Assembly (NCBI GenBank): GCA_036260375.1 | Contig: DASZZZ010000032.1 | Location: forward strand, 1-12,627 | Origin: DASZZZ01 sp036260375 | GTDB taxonomy: Bacteria; Actinomycetota; CADDZG01; WHSQ01 | Length of the DNA stretch: 12,627 nucleotides | Direction: 5' to 3' | Shown: one piece after another, positions 1 to 7,147 of the stretch | How the letters are laid out: each line of letters starts with the position of its first letter | Numbering within the stretch: position 1 is the first letter of the stretch | Translations under genes and position numbers: made by a program | The notes under the pieces: generated by a model | The model's input: only the letters and a program-made list of their open reading frames with translations | The model's database searches: none | What the model was told of the DNA's origin: nothing

Positions 1-35
1 CGCGCGCGCTGCTCGCGCGCGCGACCGCGCGCTAG
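1..35 (+). CDS. 3' end of a second glycosyltransferase copy (partial)
   Basis: The first 35 bases read R-A-L-L-A-R-A-T-A-R-stop in the frame ending with TAG at 33-35. This is the same C-terminus as the complete GT4 glycosyltransferase at 1828-3192, and bases 1-36 are an exact reverse complement of 1827-1862. The rest of this gene would lie before the window. It implies that the glycosyltransferase and lipocalin-like gene order exists twice, in opposite orientation. The piece is too short to judge function; the call rests wholly on identity with the other copy. Confidence 0.6.
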   Translation, partial: RALLARATAR

Positions 36-794
36 TCTCGGCGCCCGATGAGCTGTTTCACGACCGGAGGCACCGAGAACCGCATGCGGTGGGACCGGCG
101 CGCGCGCGGCTTCGTCGAGGCGTGGTGGGCGACGGTCAACCACGGCGCCACCGGCGCGGGCGTGTGGCTCCGGTACGCGCTCACCGCGCCCCTGGCGCGC
201 GCCGGGGAGCCGTACTGCGAGCTGTGGGGCTTGGTGTTCGACCCCGGCGACAAGCTGTCGTTCGCCGCGGTCGACCGTCACCCGATCGACCGCCTCGGCG
301 GCGCGAACGGGCGCGTCGACGGCGCGCTCGTGCGCATCGGCGACGCGTGGTTGTCGGAGAGCCACCTGGAGGGAGCGGTGTCGTCGCACGGCCGGTCGCT
401 GTCGTGGTCGCTCGACCTGGAGCCGGCGCCGCGCTGCTTCCACCACGTCCCGGCCGCCCTGCGCGCGCGGGCCGAGCGAAGCGCGTCGGTGGTGTGCTCG
501 CCGAACCTGGCCGTGCCGTTCACCGGGACGGTGGCCGTCGACGGCGAGGAGCTGTCGTTCTCGGGCGAACCCGGCTCGCAGTCGCACCGCTGGGGCCGTC
601 GTCACCCGCCGTCGTGGGCGTGGGCGCACTGCGCGCGCTTCGACAACGACGACGACGCGGTGTTCGAGGGGCTCGCGGCGCGCCCCCGCCTCGGCCCCGT
701 CCCCGCGCCCACCACGACGCTGCTCTACCTGCGCCTCGACGGCGAGGACCTCTGCTTCGCCGACCTGCGCGGCGCGCTGCGCGCGCGCGGGCGC
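1..794. repeat. Left arm of large imperfect inverted repeat
   Basis: Bases 1-794 match the reverse complement of 1075-1862. Bases 1-36 are identical to it; the remainder carries many substitutions and one 6-base indel. The arm holds the glycosyltransferase C-terminus and the first lipocalin-like copy and probably continues left of the window. The 795-1074 spacer between the arms is the 3' end of the intact minus-strand gene. Confidence 0.85.
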
Positions 795-1112
795 GTCAGC
801 GCACGACGGGAAGCTCGACGAACGGGTCTCGCCGGCCGAACTCGAGCGCCGCACCGCGCAACGACGTCAGGCTCCGGTGGTGGCGCCACGAGCCGCCGCC
901 GCGCCGGTACACCTCGACGCCGAGGTCGGCGATCTCGGAGTTGGCGCAGAAGCGCTCCGAGCCGTCGGGGTCGCGGTACGCGACCTGCACGAGCCGGGTC
1001 GGCGCGGCGCGCGCGGCCCCCGCGATCTTCCACTCGTCGGTGCGCGCCGAGAACGCCCACGTCGGCATCTCGTAGCGGCCTCGAGCCCGCAGGGCGCCGC
1101 GCACGTCGTTGA
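48..1112 (+). pseudogene. Truncated lipocalin-like (AttH/CrtC/tocopherol cyclase-type) protein, first copy
   Basis: The first 249 codons (48-794) match the paralogue at 796-1815 at about 83% amino-acid identity by eye count, with one two-residue indel. Shared landmarks include GGTENRMRWDRRARGF near the N-terminus, SQSHRWGRRH and SWAWAHCARF. After the shared RGALRARGR the match ends abruptly and the frame runs on through the antisense of the paralogue's 3' end to a stop at 1110-1112. That arginine-rich tail is not real coding sequence. About 90 C-terminal residues of the family are therefore missing. The matching part has no internal stops or frameshifts, so the truncation is recent or is an assembly join. 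No Shine-Dalgarno is visible; TAGTCT at 33-38 overlaps the stop of the preceding gene and could be a -10 box. The fold assignment is tentative, as for the intact copy. Confidence 0.6.
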
Positions 1113-1815
1113 AGCAGACGTCCTCGCCGTCGAGGCGCAGGTACAACAGCGTGGTCGTCGGCGCCGCGACGGGGCCGACGCAGGCGCGCGCCGCGACGCC
1201 CTCGAACACCGCGTCGGCGCCGTCGTCGAAGCGGGCGCAGTGCGCCCACGCCCACGACGCCGGGTGCCGGCGTCCCCACCGGTGCGACTGCGAGCCGCGC
1301 TCGCCCGCGAAGGTGAGCTCGTTCCCGTCGACCGTCACCGTCCCGGTGAACGGGACCGCGAGGTTCGGCGAGCACACGACCGACGCGCTGCGCTCGGCGC
1401 GCGCCCTGAGCGGCACGGGGACGTGGTGGAAGCAGCGCGCCGCGGGCTCGACGTCCAGCGACCACGACAGCGAGCGCGCGCCGGACGACACGCGGCCCTC
1501 GAGATGCGTCTCCGACAACCACGCGTCGCCGATGCGGACGAGCGCGCCGTCGTCACGCCCGTTGGCGGCGCCGAGCCGGTCGATCGGAAAGCGCTCCACG
1601 CCGGCGAACGACAGCGCGACGCCGGGATCGAACACGAACCCCCACACCTCGCAGTACGGGGGGCTCGCGCGCGGCGCGGTGAGCGCGTAGCGCAGCCACA
1701 CGCCCGCGCCGCTGTCGGCGTGGGTGACGGTCGCCCACCATGCCTCGACGAACCCGCGCGCGCGCCGGTCCCATCGCATGCGGTTCTCCGTGCCGCCGAT
1801 CGTGAACGAGCTCAT
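796..1815 (-). CDS. Lipocalin-like protein, possibly AttH/CrtC/tocopherol cyclase superfamily
   Basis: A complete 339-residue protein without a signal peptide or clear membrane segment. It is rich in Trp, Arg and short strand-like stretches. The segment SQSHRWGRRH...SWAWAHCARF (about residues 178-198) and the two-half layout recall the AttH / hydroxyneurosporene synthase (CrtC) / tocopherol-cyclase-like lipocalin fold, whose members act on isoprenoid or other hydrophobic substrates; this is recognition by general pattern, not proof. No enzyme activity can be assigned. The start at 1815 lies 12 bases after the stop of the glycosyltransferase, so the two are probably one transcript. There is no clear Shine-Dalgarno; TAGTGT, formed partly by the upstream stop codon, lies 9 bases before the ATG. 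A truncated inverted copy lies at 48-794. Confidence 0.6.
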   Translation of the reverse strand: MSSFTIGGTENRMRWDRRARGFVEAWWATVTHADSGAGVWLRYALTAPRASPPYCEVWGFVFDPGVALSFAGVERFPIDRLGAANGRDDGALVRIGDAWLSETHLEGRVSSGARSLSWSLDVEPAARCFHHVPVPLRARAERSASVVCSPNLAVPFTGTVTVDGNELTFAGERGSQSHRWGRRHPASWAWAHCARFDDGADAVFEGVAARACVGPVAAPTTTLLYLRLDGEDVCFNDVRGALRARGRYEMPTWAFSARTDEWKIAGAARAAPTRLVQVAYRDPDGSERFCANSEIADLGVEVYRRGGGSWRHHRSLTSLRGAALEFGRRDPFVELPVVR

Positions 1816-1862
1816 CGGGGCGGCACACTAGCGCGCGGTCGCGCGCGCGAGCAGCGCGCGCG
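1075..1862. repeat. Right arm of large imperfect inverted repeat
   Basis: This arm is the reverse-complement partner of 1-794. It covers most of the intact lipocalin-like gene and the last codons of the complete glycosyltransferase. Most differences between the arms inside the gene leave the reading frame intact, so both versions evolved as working genes before the junction formed. Confidence 0.85.
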
Positions 1863-3192
1863 CGACGGTGTCCCACGACCAGCGCTCGCGCGCCGCGCGC
1901 GCCGCGGCGAGCCCGAGCGCGCGCCGCTCGTCGAAGGGCATCCCGAGGACGCGGTCGAGCGCCGCCGCGATCCCCGCGACGGGCTCCGACGGGTCGTACG
2001 TGAGCAATCCGGGACGCCCTATCGCGTCCTCGATCGCAGCCCCCGCCTCGCCGATGCCGGAGTGCGCCGGCACGACGGGGAGCACGCCGCACGCCGCGGC
2101 CTCGATCGCGACCATCCCGAACGCCTCCGCGAGCACGGACGGGACGACGAGGGCGTCGAAGTACGGGAGCCGGCGCGACAACGGTCCGTGCTCGAGGCGC
2201 CCGGTCCACTCGACCTCGATGCCGGCCCAGCGCGCCGCGTACGCGGCTCCCTGCGACGCGAGCGTGCGCGCGGCGTCGTCCTGCGGCGGGGGCGCGATGC
2301 GCGCCGCGACGGCGCGCGCCGCGGCGAGGTCGCCCGTCGCGAGCGCGTCGTGCAATGCGTGCAGCTCGGGCTCGAGGCTGCCGAATCCGACGATCACCGC
2401 GCGCAGCGGGTCGACGGTCGTCAGCCCGAGCGCGACGAGGAAGTCGTGCACGCCCTTCGACGGGATGAACTTGCCGACGAACGCGGCGACGGGGGCGTCG
2501 CCGGCGTCCCTCTCCGCGGGCCGGAACAGCTCGACGTCGCATCCCGGGTTCACGACCGACGCGCGCTGCTCGACGCACGGCACGAGCGAGGCGACGGCGC
2601 GGATCATGTACTCGCTGCCGCCCGTCACCGCGCGCGCCGCGCACAACCCGTCGGTCGCGTAGCGGCGATAGCGCTCCTGCGGGCGCACCGCGTACTCGAG
2701 CGCGCTGCCGTGGAGCTTCGCGGTGTAGGCGTGTCCGGTCGCCTCGCACGCGCGCCGCGCGACGTACGGCCCCATGACCTCGTGGCCGGTCACGATCGTG
2801 TCGGGACGAAACCGCTCGATCGCGTCGGCCAGCGCGGCGACGTTCGCGTCGGTGTACGCGCGCAGCTCGTCGTCGGACAGGTCGACGAAGCGCTTCGCGA
2901 CGAAGCCCTCGTATTCGTCGAGGACGTAGACGGGGAGCACCTCGCCGATCGCGGGACGGAGGAGCTCGACGCGGCCCGCGGCCCCCGCCGCGCCCGTGGC
3001 GCGCAACGACGGCGCGCGTCCCGGTGCCAAGTCGCCGTGCGCGTCCACGAACCCGAGCGGCTCGGGAGCGCGCTCCTGGCACAGCAGCAGGACGTCGTGT
3101 CCCTGTCCGCGCCACGCGCGCGCGACGTTCGCCGTCAGCACGTTCGACCCCGATCCGGTCAGAAGGTAGCCGTGCCACAGCAGGATCCTCAT
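1828..3192 (-). CDS. GT4-family glycosyltransferase
   Basis: A 454-residue GT-B fold enzyme that would transfer a sugar from a nucleotide donor to an unidentified acceptor in the cytoplasm. The N-terminal acceptor domain opens with a strand and a glycine-rich loop (LLTGSGSNVLTANVARAW, residues 11-28). The C-terminal donor domain begins with FVGKFIPSKG (238-247), the usual GT4 lysine region. It carries the E-x7-E signature in EAFGMVAIE (E356 and E364), followed by a G-x-P-V-V-style segment (369-374). I chose ATG at 3192 because it gives the typical N-terminal strand MRILLWHGY; the frame stays open further upstream but with no family-like sequence. TAGGCT ends 8 bases before this ATG, suggesting a leaderless or nearly leaderless start. 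The lipocalin-like gene follows 12 bases downstream, so the pair may act on one lipid or isoprenoid product; that is inference. A copy of its 3' end lies at 1-35. Confidence 0.88.
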   Translation of the reverse strand: MRILLWHGYLLTGSGSNVLTANVARAWRGQGHDVLLLCQERAPEPLGFVDAHGDLAPGRAPSLRATGAAGAAGRVELLRPAIGEVLPVYVLDEYEGFVAKRFVDLSDDELRAYTDANVAALADAIERFRPDTIVTGHEVMGPYVARRACEATGHAYTAKLHGSALEYAVRPQERYRRYATDGLCAARAVTGGSEYMIRAVASLVPCVEQRASVVNPGCDVELFRPAERDAGDAPVAAFVGKFIPSKGVHDFLVALGLTTVDPLRAVIVGFGSLEPELHALHDALATGDLAAARAVAARIAPPPQDDAARTLASQGAAYAARWAGIEVEWTGRLEHGPLSRRLPYFDALVVPSVLAEAFGMVAIEAAACGVLPVVPAHSGIGEAGAAIEDAIGRPGLLTYDPSEPVAGIAAALDRVLGMPFDERRALGLAAARAARERWSWDTVARALLARATAR

Positions 3193-3200
3193 CGGCTGGG

Positions 3201-3252
3201 AGCCTACGGGGGCCGCGCGGGCGCCCGCGTGCGCGACGGCCGGCCCTATGCT
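3201..3252. promoter_or_regulatory. Divergent promoter region between glycosyltransferase and membrane protein genes
   Basis: On the plus strand TATGCT (3247-3252) lies exactly 6 bases before the ATG at 3259. On the minus strand TAGGCT (3206-3201) lies 8 bases before the ATG at 3192. Both fit actinobacterial -10 boxes (TAnnnT), and neither gene has a Shine-Dalgarno, so leaderless or nearly leaderless transcripts are likely. No convincing -35 box is seen. Confidence 0.45.
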
Positions 3253-3258
3253 CGGCCG

Positions 3259-3870
3259 ATGGTCGACCGGACGCTGCGCGCCGCGCTGCGCAACTACACG
3301 ACCCTGTTCCTCGTCGCCGCCGCGCTCACCGTCCCGCTCCACGTCGCGCACGCGTTCGTGTACCGCGACGTCCTCGAGGTCGCCGACCTCCACGGAGACA
3401 TCGAGGAGTTCCCCGCGGCGCGCCAGGTCCGCAGCGTCGGACGCGACCACCTCGACAACGAGCGCCGGGCGTTCTGGGCCGTCAACGCGCTGGAGCTGCT
3501 GCTCGTGCCGCTGCTCGCCGGCGCGGCGCGGCGTGTGTTCGAGCGCGAGCGCGACGGCCGCCTGCCCGGGGTCCTCGACGCGCTGGCGCGCGCCCCGGCG
3601 CGGCTGCGCGGCCCCCGTGGGACGCGTCCGTCGTGGGCCGCGGTCGCGGCGGGGGCCGCGGTCGCGCTCGTCACCGGGGTGCTCGTCGAGCGGATCCTGC
3701 TCGTCGTCGCCGAGCCGGTGCCCGACGTCGCCGCGTTCGCGGGCTTCGGGCTCGCGTGGGGCGTCGCGCGCGCCGCGGCGGCCCCCTTCGTGCTCGCCCC
3801 GCTCGCCCTCGGCGCGGGCGCGACGACCGCCCCGACCTCAACTCCGGGGGCCGGCGCGCCGAGACAGTGA
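3259..3870 (+). CDS. Four-helix integral membrane protein of unknown function
   Basis: A 203-residue protein I do not recognise. Hydrophobic stretches lie at about residues 13-35, 71-91, 125-150 and 158-187. A charged loop of about 35 residues (36-70) between the first two contains DLHGDIEE and GRDHLDNERR. A basic loop (91-120) between the second and third ends in RGPRGTRPSW. The tail is rich in Thr, Pro and Gly. The ATG at 3259 is supported by TATGCT 6 bases upstream, a leaderless pattern. Its stop is 42 bases before the start of the FtsH-like protease on the same strand, so the two may be co-transcribed. There is no sign of an enzyme active site. Confidence 0.7.
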   Translation: MVDRTLRAALRNYTTLFLVAAALTVPLHVAHAFVYRDVLEVADLHGDIEEFPAARQVRSVGRDHLDNERRAFWAVNALELLLVPLLAGAARRVFERERDGRLPGVLDALARAPARLRGPRGTRPSWAAVAAGAAVALVTGVLVERILLVVAEPVPDVAAFAGFGLAWGVARAAAAPFVLAPLALGAGATTAPTSTPGAGAPRQ

Positions 3871-3912
3871 GGGACCACCGATAGCTGCGCGACCAAGAGG
3901 GGCCGTCACCGA

Positions 3913-5748
3913 GTGAATCGACACGAGACGAGCGCCGGCCACGCCGCGCCCGGCGGGAAGGCGTTCGCGACCGTCGCGCACGAGCACCGCACCCAGCTCG
4001 ACGCGCTGCGCGAGGCGACGCGCCAGCGGCGCCTCGTGAAGGTCGCGTTCGGGCTCGCCGTCGTCCTCGCCTACTGCCTCAAGCGGGCGCTCGAGCTCGA
4101 CCCCATCACGCCCGGGCTCCCGACGCTCGGCCCCGACGCGTGGATCTACGCGGCGCCGATCATCATCGTCATCGCGGTGATCCTGACGATGGCGATGCCG
4201 CTGGCGAGCGGGAGGTCGCCCCACGTCCGCTTCTCGCCGGACCAGATCCCGCTGACGTTCGGAGACGTGCGCGGCATCGACGTCGCGCTCGAGGAAGTGA
4301 CGCGTACCCTCCAGATATTCCTGACCTACCAGACGTTCCGCGACGAGCTCGGCGGCAACCCGCGCCGCGGCATCCTGTTCGAGGGCCGGCCGGGCACGGG
4401 CAAGACGCACCTCGCGAAGGCGATGGCGGCCGAGGCCGGCGTGCCGTTCTTCTTCGCGTCGGCCCCGTCGTTCGAGAGCATGTTCTTCGGCATGAGCGCG
4501 TACAAGATCCGCTCGTTCTTCAAGGCGCTGCGCAAGGCGGCGCGCAAGGAGGGTGGCGCGATCGGCTTCATCGAGGAGATCGACGCCATCGGGGGCGCGC
4601 GCAGCGGCGTCGCGCCGTCGGCCTTCGCCGGCATGACGTCGGATCGCATGGTGTCGCAGGGCGGTAACGGCGGCTTCGTCAACGAGCTGCTCGTGCAGCT
4701 CCAGTCGTTCGACACGCCCCCGTTCGGGACGCGCGTGCGCAACCGGCTCGTGGACGGCGTCAACCTCATGCTCCCGTCCGGACGACAGCTGCGGCGCAAG
4801 CCGGCCCCCTACAGCAACGTGCTGATCATCGGCGCGACGAACCGCGCCGACACGCTCGACCCGGCGTTGCTGCGCCCCGGACGCTTCGACCGGACGCTCT
4901 ACTTCGACCTGCCGTCGCGCGCCGGACGACGCGATTTGCTCGACTACTTCCTCGCCCGGCGCGCGCACGCGCACGACCTCGACCGCGAGGACCTGCGCGA
5001 GGAGTTCGCGTCGATGACGCTCGGCTACACGCCGGCGATGATCGAGCACGTCCTCGACGAGGCGCTCGTGTGGGCGATGCGCGACGGGCGGCGCGAGCTC
5101 AACTGGCGCGACGTCCAGCGGGCGCGCCTGTCGGAGGAGATCGGCCTCGCGGCCCCCGTCGCGTACACCGAGCGCGAGCGCGCCCTGATCGCGACGCACG
5201 AGGGCGGCCACGCGGTCGCCGCGTACCTGTGCGCGAGCCAGCGCAAGCTCGAGGTCCTGTCGATCATCAAGCGCCGGCAGGCGCTGGGCCTACTCGCGCA
5301 CTCCGACACCGAGGAGCGCTTCACGCGCAGCCGCTCGGAGCTCGAGGCGACGCTGAAGATCGCTCTCGCCGGCATGGCGGCGGAGGAGCTCTTCTTCGGC
5401 GAGTCCGGCACGGGCCCGTCGTCGGACCTGACCGCGGCCACGACGCTCGCGGCGCAGATGGTCGGCGCGTTCGGAATGGGACAGTCGCTCGTGTCCTACG
5501 ACGCGGTCGAGACCGGCTCGCACGGCTCGCCGAACCTCGTCGCCAAGGTGCTCAGCAACGACGACACACGCCGCGAGGTCGACGAGATCCTCACCCGCCA
5601 CAAGGACCGCGTCGCCTACCTGCTGGAACAGAACCGCGACCTCGTCGAGTCGCTGCGCGACGCGCTGCTCGAGCACGAGGAGCTGCTCGGCGACGAGATC
5701 CTCGCGGTGATCGAGCAGGCCAAGCAGCGCCGCAGCCCGCGCCCGTAG
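3913..5748 (+). CDS. FtsH-like ATP-dependent membrane zinc metalloprotease (AAA+/M41), variant form
   Basis: A 611-residue membrane-anchored protease that would unfold and degrade membrane or regulatory proteins using ATP. Two membrane segments (about 41-58 and 77-98) are joined by only about 20 residues, so the usual extracytoplasmic domain is missing. The AAA+ domain has Walker A GRPGTGKT (158-165), a pore loop MFFG (190-193) where FtsH normally has FVG, Walker B FIEEID (219-224) with E221 in place of the usual first Asp, and a second region of homology ending in RPGRFDR (321-327). Between Walker B and GATNR (307-311) there is an insertion of roughly 30 residues (about 267-300). The M41 domain has the zinc motif HEGGH (429-433) and a likely third ligand D505 in GPSSDLTAAT. 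All key catalytic residues are present. The start is GTG at 3913, with AGAGGGG at 3896-3902 as a possible ribosome site. I did not assign the name ftsH because this looks like a divergent paralogue. Confidence 0.85.
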   Translation: MNRHETSAGHAAPGGKAFATVAHEHRTQLDALREATRQRRLVKVAFGLAVVLAYCLKRALELDPITPGLPTLGPDAWIYAAPIIIVIAVILTMAMPLASGRSPHVRFSPDQIPLTFGDVRGIDVALEEVTRTLQIFLTYQTFRDELGGNPRRGILFEGRPGTGKTHLAKAMAAEAGVPFFFASAPSFESMFFGMSAYKIRSFFKALRKAARKEGGAIGFIEEIDAIGGARSGVAPSAFAGMTSDRMVSQGGNGGFVNELLVQLQSFDTPPFGTRVRNRLVDGVNLMLPSGRQLRRKPAPYSNVLIIGATNRADTLDPALLRPGRFDRTLYFDLPSRAGRRDLLDYFLARRAHAHDLDREDLREEFASMTLGYTPAMIEHVLDEALVWAMRDGRRELNWRDVQRARLSEEIGLAAPVAYTERERALIATHEGGHAVAAYLCASQRKLEVLSIIKRRQALGLLAHSDTEERFTRSRSELEATLKIALAGMAAEELFFGESGTGPSSDLTAATTLAAQMVGAFGMGQSLVSYDAVETGSHGSPNLVAKVLSNDDTRREVDEILTRHKDRVAYLLEQNRDLVESLRDALLEHEELLGDEILAVIEQAKQRRSPRP

Positions 5749-5758
5749 CGGCGCGGCC

Positions 5759-6616
5759 TCAGCCGACGCCGTCGAAGAGGTCGTCCTCCGGCAGCTCGAC
5801 CGGGACCGTCGCGGTCACGAGCGTGTAGTCCTCCCACGGATAGACCTTGCGCTGGAGGTCGTCCGGGATCGCGAACCAGAAGCTGTCGGGGTCGATCTGC
5901 GTCGCATGCGCCAACAACGCCTTCGAGCGCAGCTCGATGTAGTCCGAGACGTCGACCTGCGTCGTGATCTCCGGCTCTTCGAACCCCATCTGCTCCCAGT
6001 GCTCCAGCCAGCCGGCGAACGGGCTCTCTATGCCCTCGTCGGTGGCGGCGTCGTGCAGCGCCTGCATCCGGCGCCTGGTGAACGTCGCGAAGTGGTACAG
6101 CTTCGACGGTTGCCACGGCTCGCCCGGCCACTTCTCGACGTCGCCCGCCTCCTCGAAGGCGCGCCGTCCGAGCTCGTGCACGCGCACGTGATCGGGATGC
6201 TCGTAACCGCGCGACTCGTCGTACGACAGCACGACCTGCGGTCGCTCGGCGCGGATGATGTCGACGAGCCGCCCGACGACGACGTCCGGATCGGCGTTGC
6301 AGAACGCGTCCGGGTGCGAGTTCCCGTCGGAGCCCGGCATCCCGGAGTCGCGGTAGCCGAGGTGGTGGATGCGCTCGACGCCGAGGATCTCGCACGCCGT
6401 CTCGAGCTCGGCGGTCCGCAGCTCGGCCATGCGCTCCTTGACGCCGGGCTTGTCCATCCTCGGGTTGAGGATGTCGCCCTCCTCGCCGCGCGTCGCGCAC
6501 ACGAGCACGACGCGCACGCCCTCCGCGGCGTAGCGCGCCATCGTCCCCGACCCCTTCGACGACTCGTCGTCGGGGTGGGCGTGGATCGCGAGGAGACAGC
6601 GGCGTCGGTCGGTCAT
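5759..6616 (-). CDS. mca: Mycothiol S-conjugate amidase Mca
   Basis: A 285-residue cytoplasmic zinc amidase of the LmbE/PIG-L family. Mca cleaves mycothiol S-conjugates of toxins and antibiotics into a mercapturic acid, which is exported, and GlcN-inositol, which is recycled. The family motif AHPDDE lies at 13-18, giving zinc ligands H14 and D17 and catalytic base D16. HPDH at 140-143 supplies H140 as likely acid and H143 as third ligand. The SSKG that follows AHPDDE (19-22), the GDILNPRMDKP segment and the length are typical of Mca rather than of the paralogue MshB. It is tail to tail with the FtsH-like gene, with 10 bases between stops. Its ATG is 6 bases after a TAGCCT -10 box, with no Shine-Dalgarno. 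Its presence implies that the host makes mycothiol and is actinobacterial. Confidence 0.9.
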   Translation of the reverse strand: MTDRRRCLLAIHAHPDDESSKGSGTMARYAAEGVRVVLVCATRGEEGDILNPRMDKPGVKERMAELRTAELETACEILGVERIHHLGYRDSGMPGSDGNSHPDAFCNADPDVVVGRLVDIIRAERPQVVLSYDESRGYEHPDHVRVHELGRRAFEEAGDVEKWPGEPWQPSKLYHFATFTRRRMQALHDAATDEGIESPFAGWLEHWEQMGFEEPEITTQVDVSDYIELRSKALLAHATQIDPDSFWFAIPDDLQRKVYPWEDYTLVTATVPVELPEDDLFDGVG

Positions 6617-6620
6617 GCCG

Positions 6621-6629
6621 CTAGGCTAG
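6621..6629. promoter_or_regulatory. Symmetric divergent promoter core CTAGGCTAG
   Basis: The near-palindrome CTAGGCTAG gives TAGGCT on the plus strand (6622-6627) and TAGCCT on the minus strand (6628-6623). Each is followed by exactly 6 bases before an ATG: 6634 for the membrane protein and 6616 for mca. Both therefore look like leaderless starts fired from overlapping -10 boxes on the same base pairs. The two ATG codons are only 17 bases apart. Confidence 0.6.
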
Positions 6630-6633
6630 CGTG

Positions 6634-7143
6634 ATGACGGAGGCCGGCGCGCGCGACATCTTCGAACGCACGCGCCTCGGCGCCGCCGCGTTCCTCGTCG
6701 TGTCCGGGCTCGCAGCCGTCGCTGGCTCGATGCTCGACTGGGTCACGATCGAGGCGCTCCCGATCGTGCCCGAGGGCAGCGACGCGGCGCGCGAGGTCGC
6801 GGAGCGCGGAACGCCGTTCACCGGCATCGAGGCCGACTGGGGCTGGACGTCGCTCGTTGCGGGCCTCGTCGTGCTCTCGTGCGGCGCGCTGCTCGCATGG
6901 CGCGAGCGCTCGCGCTACGCGCTGCTCGCGATGCTCGCGTCGATCGTCGTCGGAGCGGTCGGGATCGCCGCCTACCGCGCCATCGGAGACGAGAGCTCGT
7001 CGCTCATGCGCGAGATGGCGCGCATCGGCGAGCTGTCGCCCGGCATCGGCGTCGTCCTGGTCGCGCTCGGCGGCATCGTCGGGATGCTCGCCGCGGTCGC
7101 GGGGATCGTCGCGACCCCCGCCGCGCGCGAGCCCGCCGGCTAG
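6634..7143 (+). CDS. Small four-helix membrane protein of unknown function
   Basis: A 169-residue protein I cannot name. Hydrophobic helices lie at about residues 15-34, 71-89, 95-114 and 136-160. A loop after helix 1 holds PEGSDAAREV and ends in PFTGIEADWGW (61-71), and another between helices 3 and 4 is rich in Glu and Ser. Small membrane proteins with a Trp-containing loop after the first helix are common in actinobacteria, usually uncharacterised. A GTG at 6631 would add one residue, but the -10 box TAGGCT ends 6 bases before ATG 6634, which favours a leaderless start there. It is divergent from mca and shares its promoter core. Downstream, its stop lies 4 bases from the stop of the convergent lytic transglycosylase gene. 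Confidence 0.7.
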   Translation: MTEAGARDIFERTRLGAAAFLVVSGLAAVAGSMLDWVTIEALPIVPEGSDAAREVAERGTPFTGIEADWGWTSLVAGLVVLSCGALLAWRERSRYALLAMLASIVVGAVGIAAYRAIGDESSSLMREMARIGELSPGIGVVLVALGGIVGMLAAVAGIVATPAAREPAG

Positions 7144-7147
7144 GTCC

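Noticed and set aside
1..1862. Insertion sequence or transposon with long terminal inverted repeats
   Set aside because: The 280-base spacer between the arms is just the 3' end of one of the genes. There is no transposase, and the arms contain glycosyltransferase and lipocalin-like coding sequence.
877..3870. A 997-codon open frame on the plus strand running antisense to the lipocalin-like and glycosyltransferase genes
   Set aside because: Its product is Arg/Ala-rich low-complexity sequence typical of antisense frames in very GC-rich DNA. Only its last 203 codons, from ATG 3259, look like a real protein.
3838..5211. A 457-codon minus-strand open frame opposite the FtsH-like gene
   Set aside because: The composition is Arg/Glu/Ala/Val-rich with no motif, and it lies fully opposite a gene with clear AAA+ and M41 motifs.
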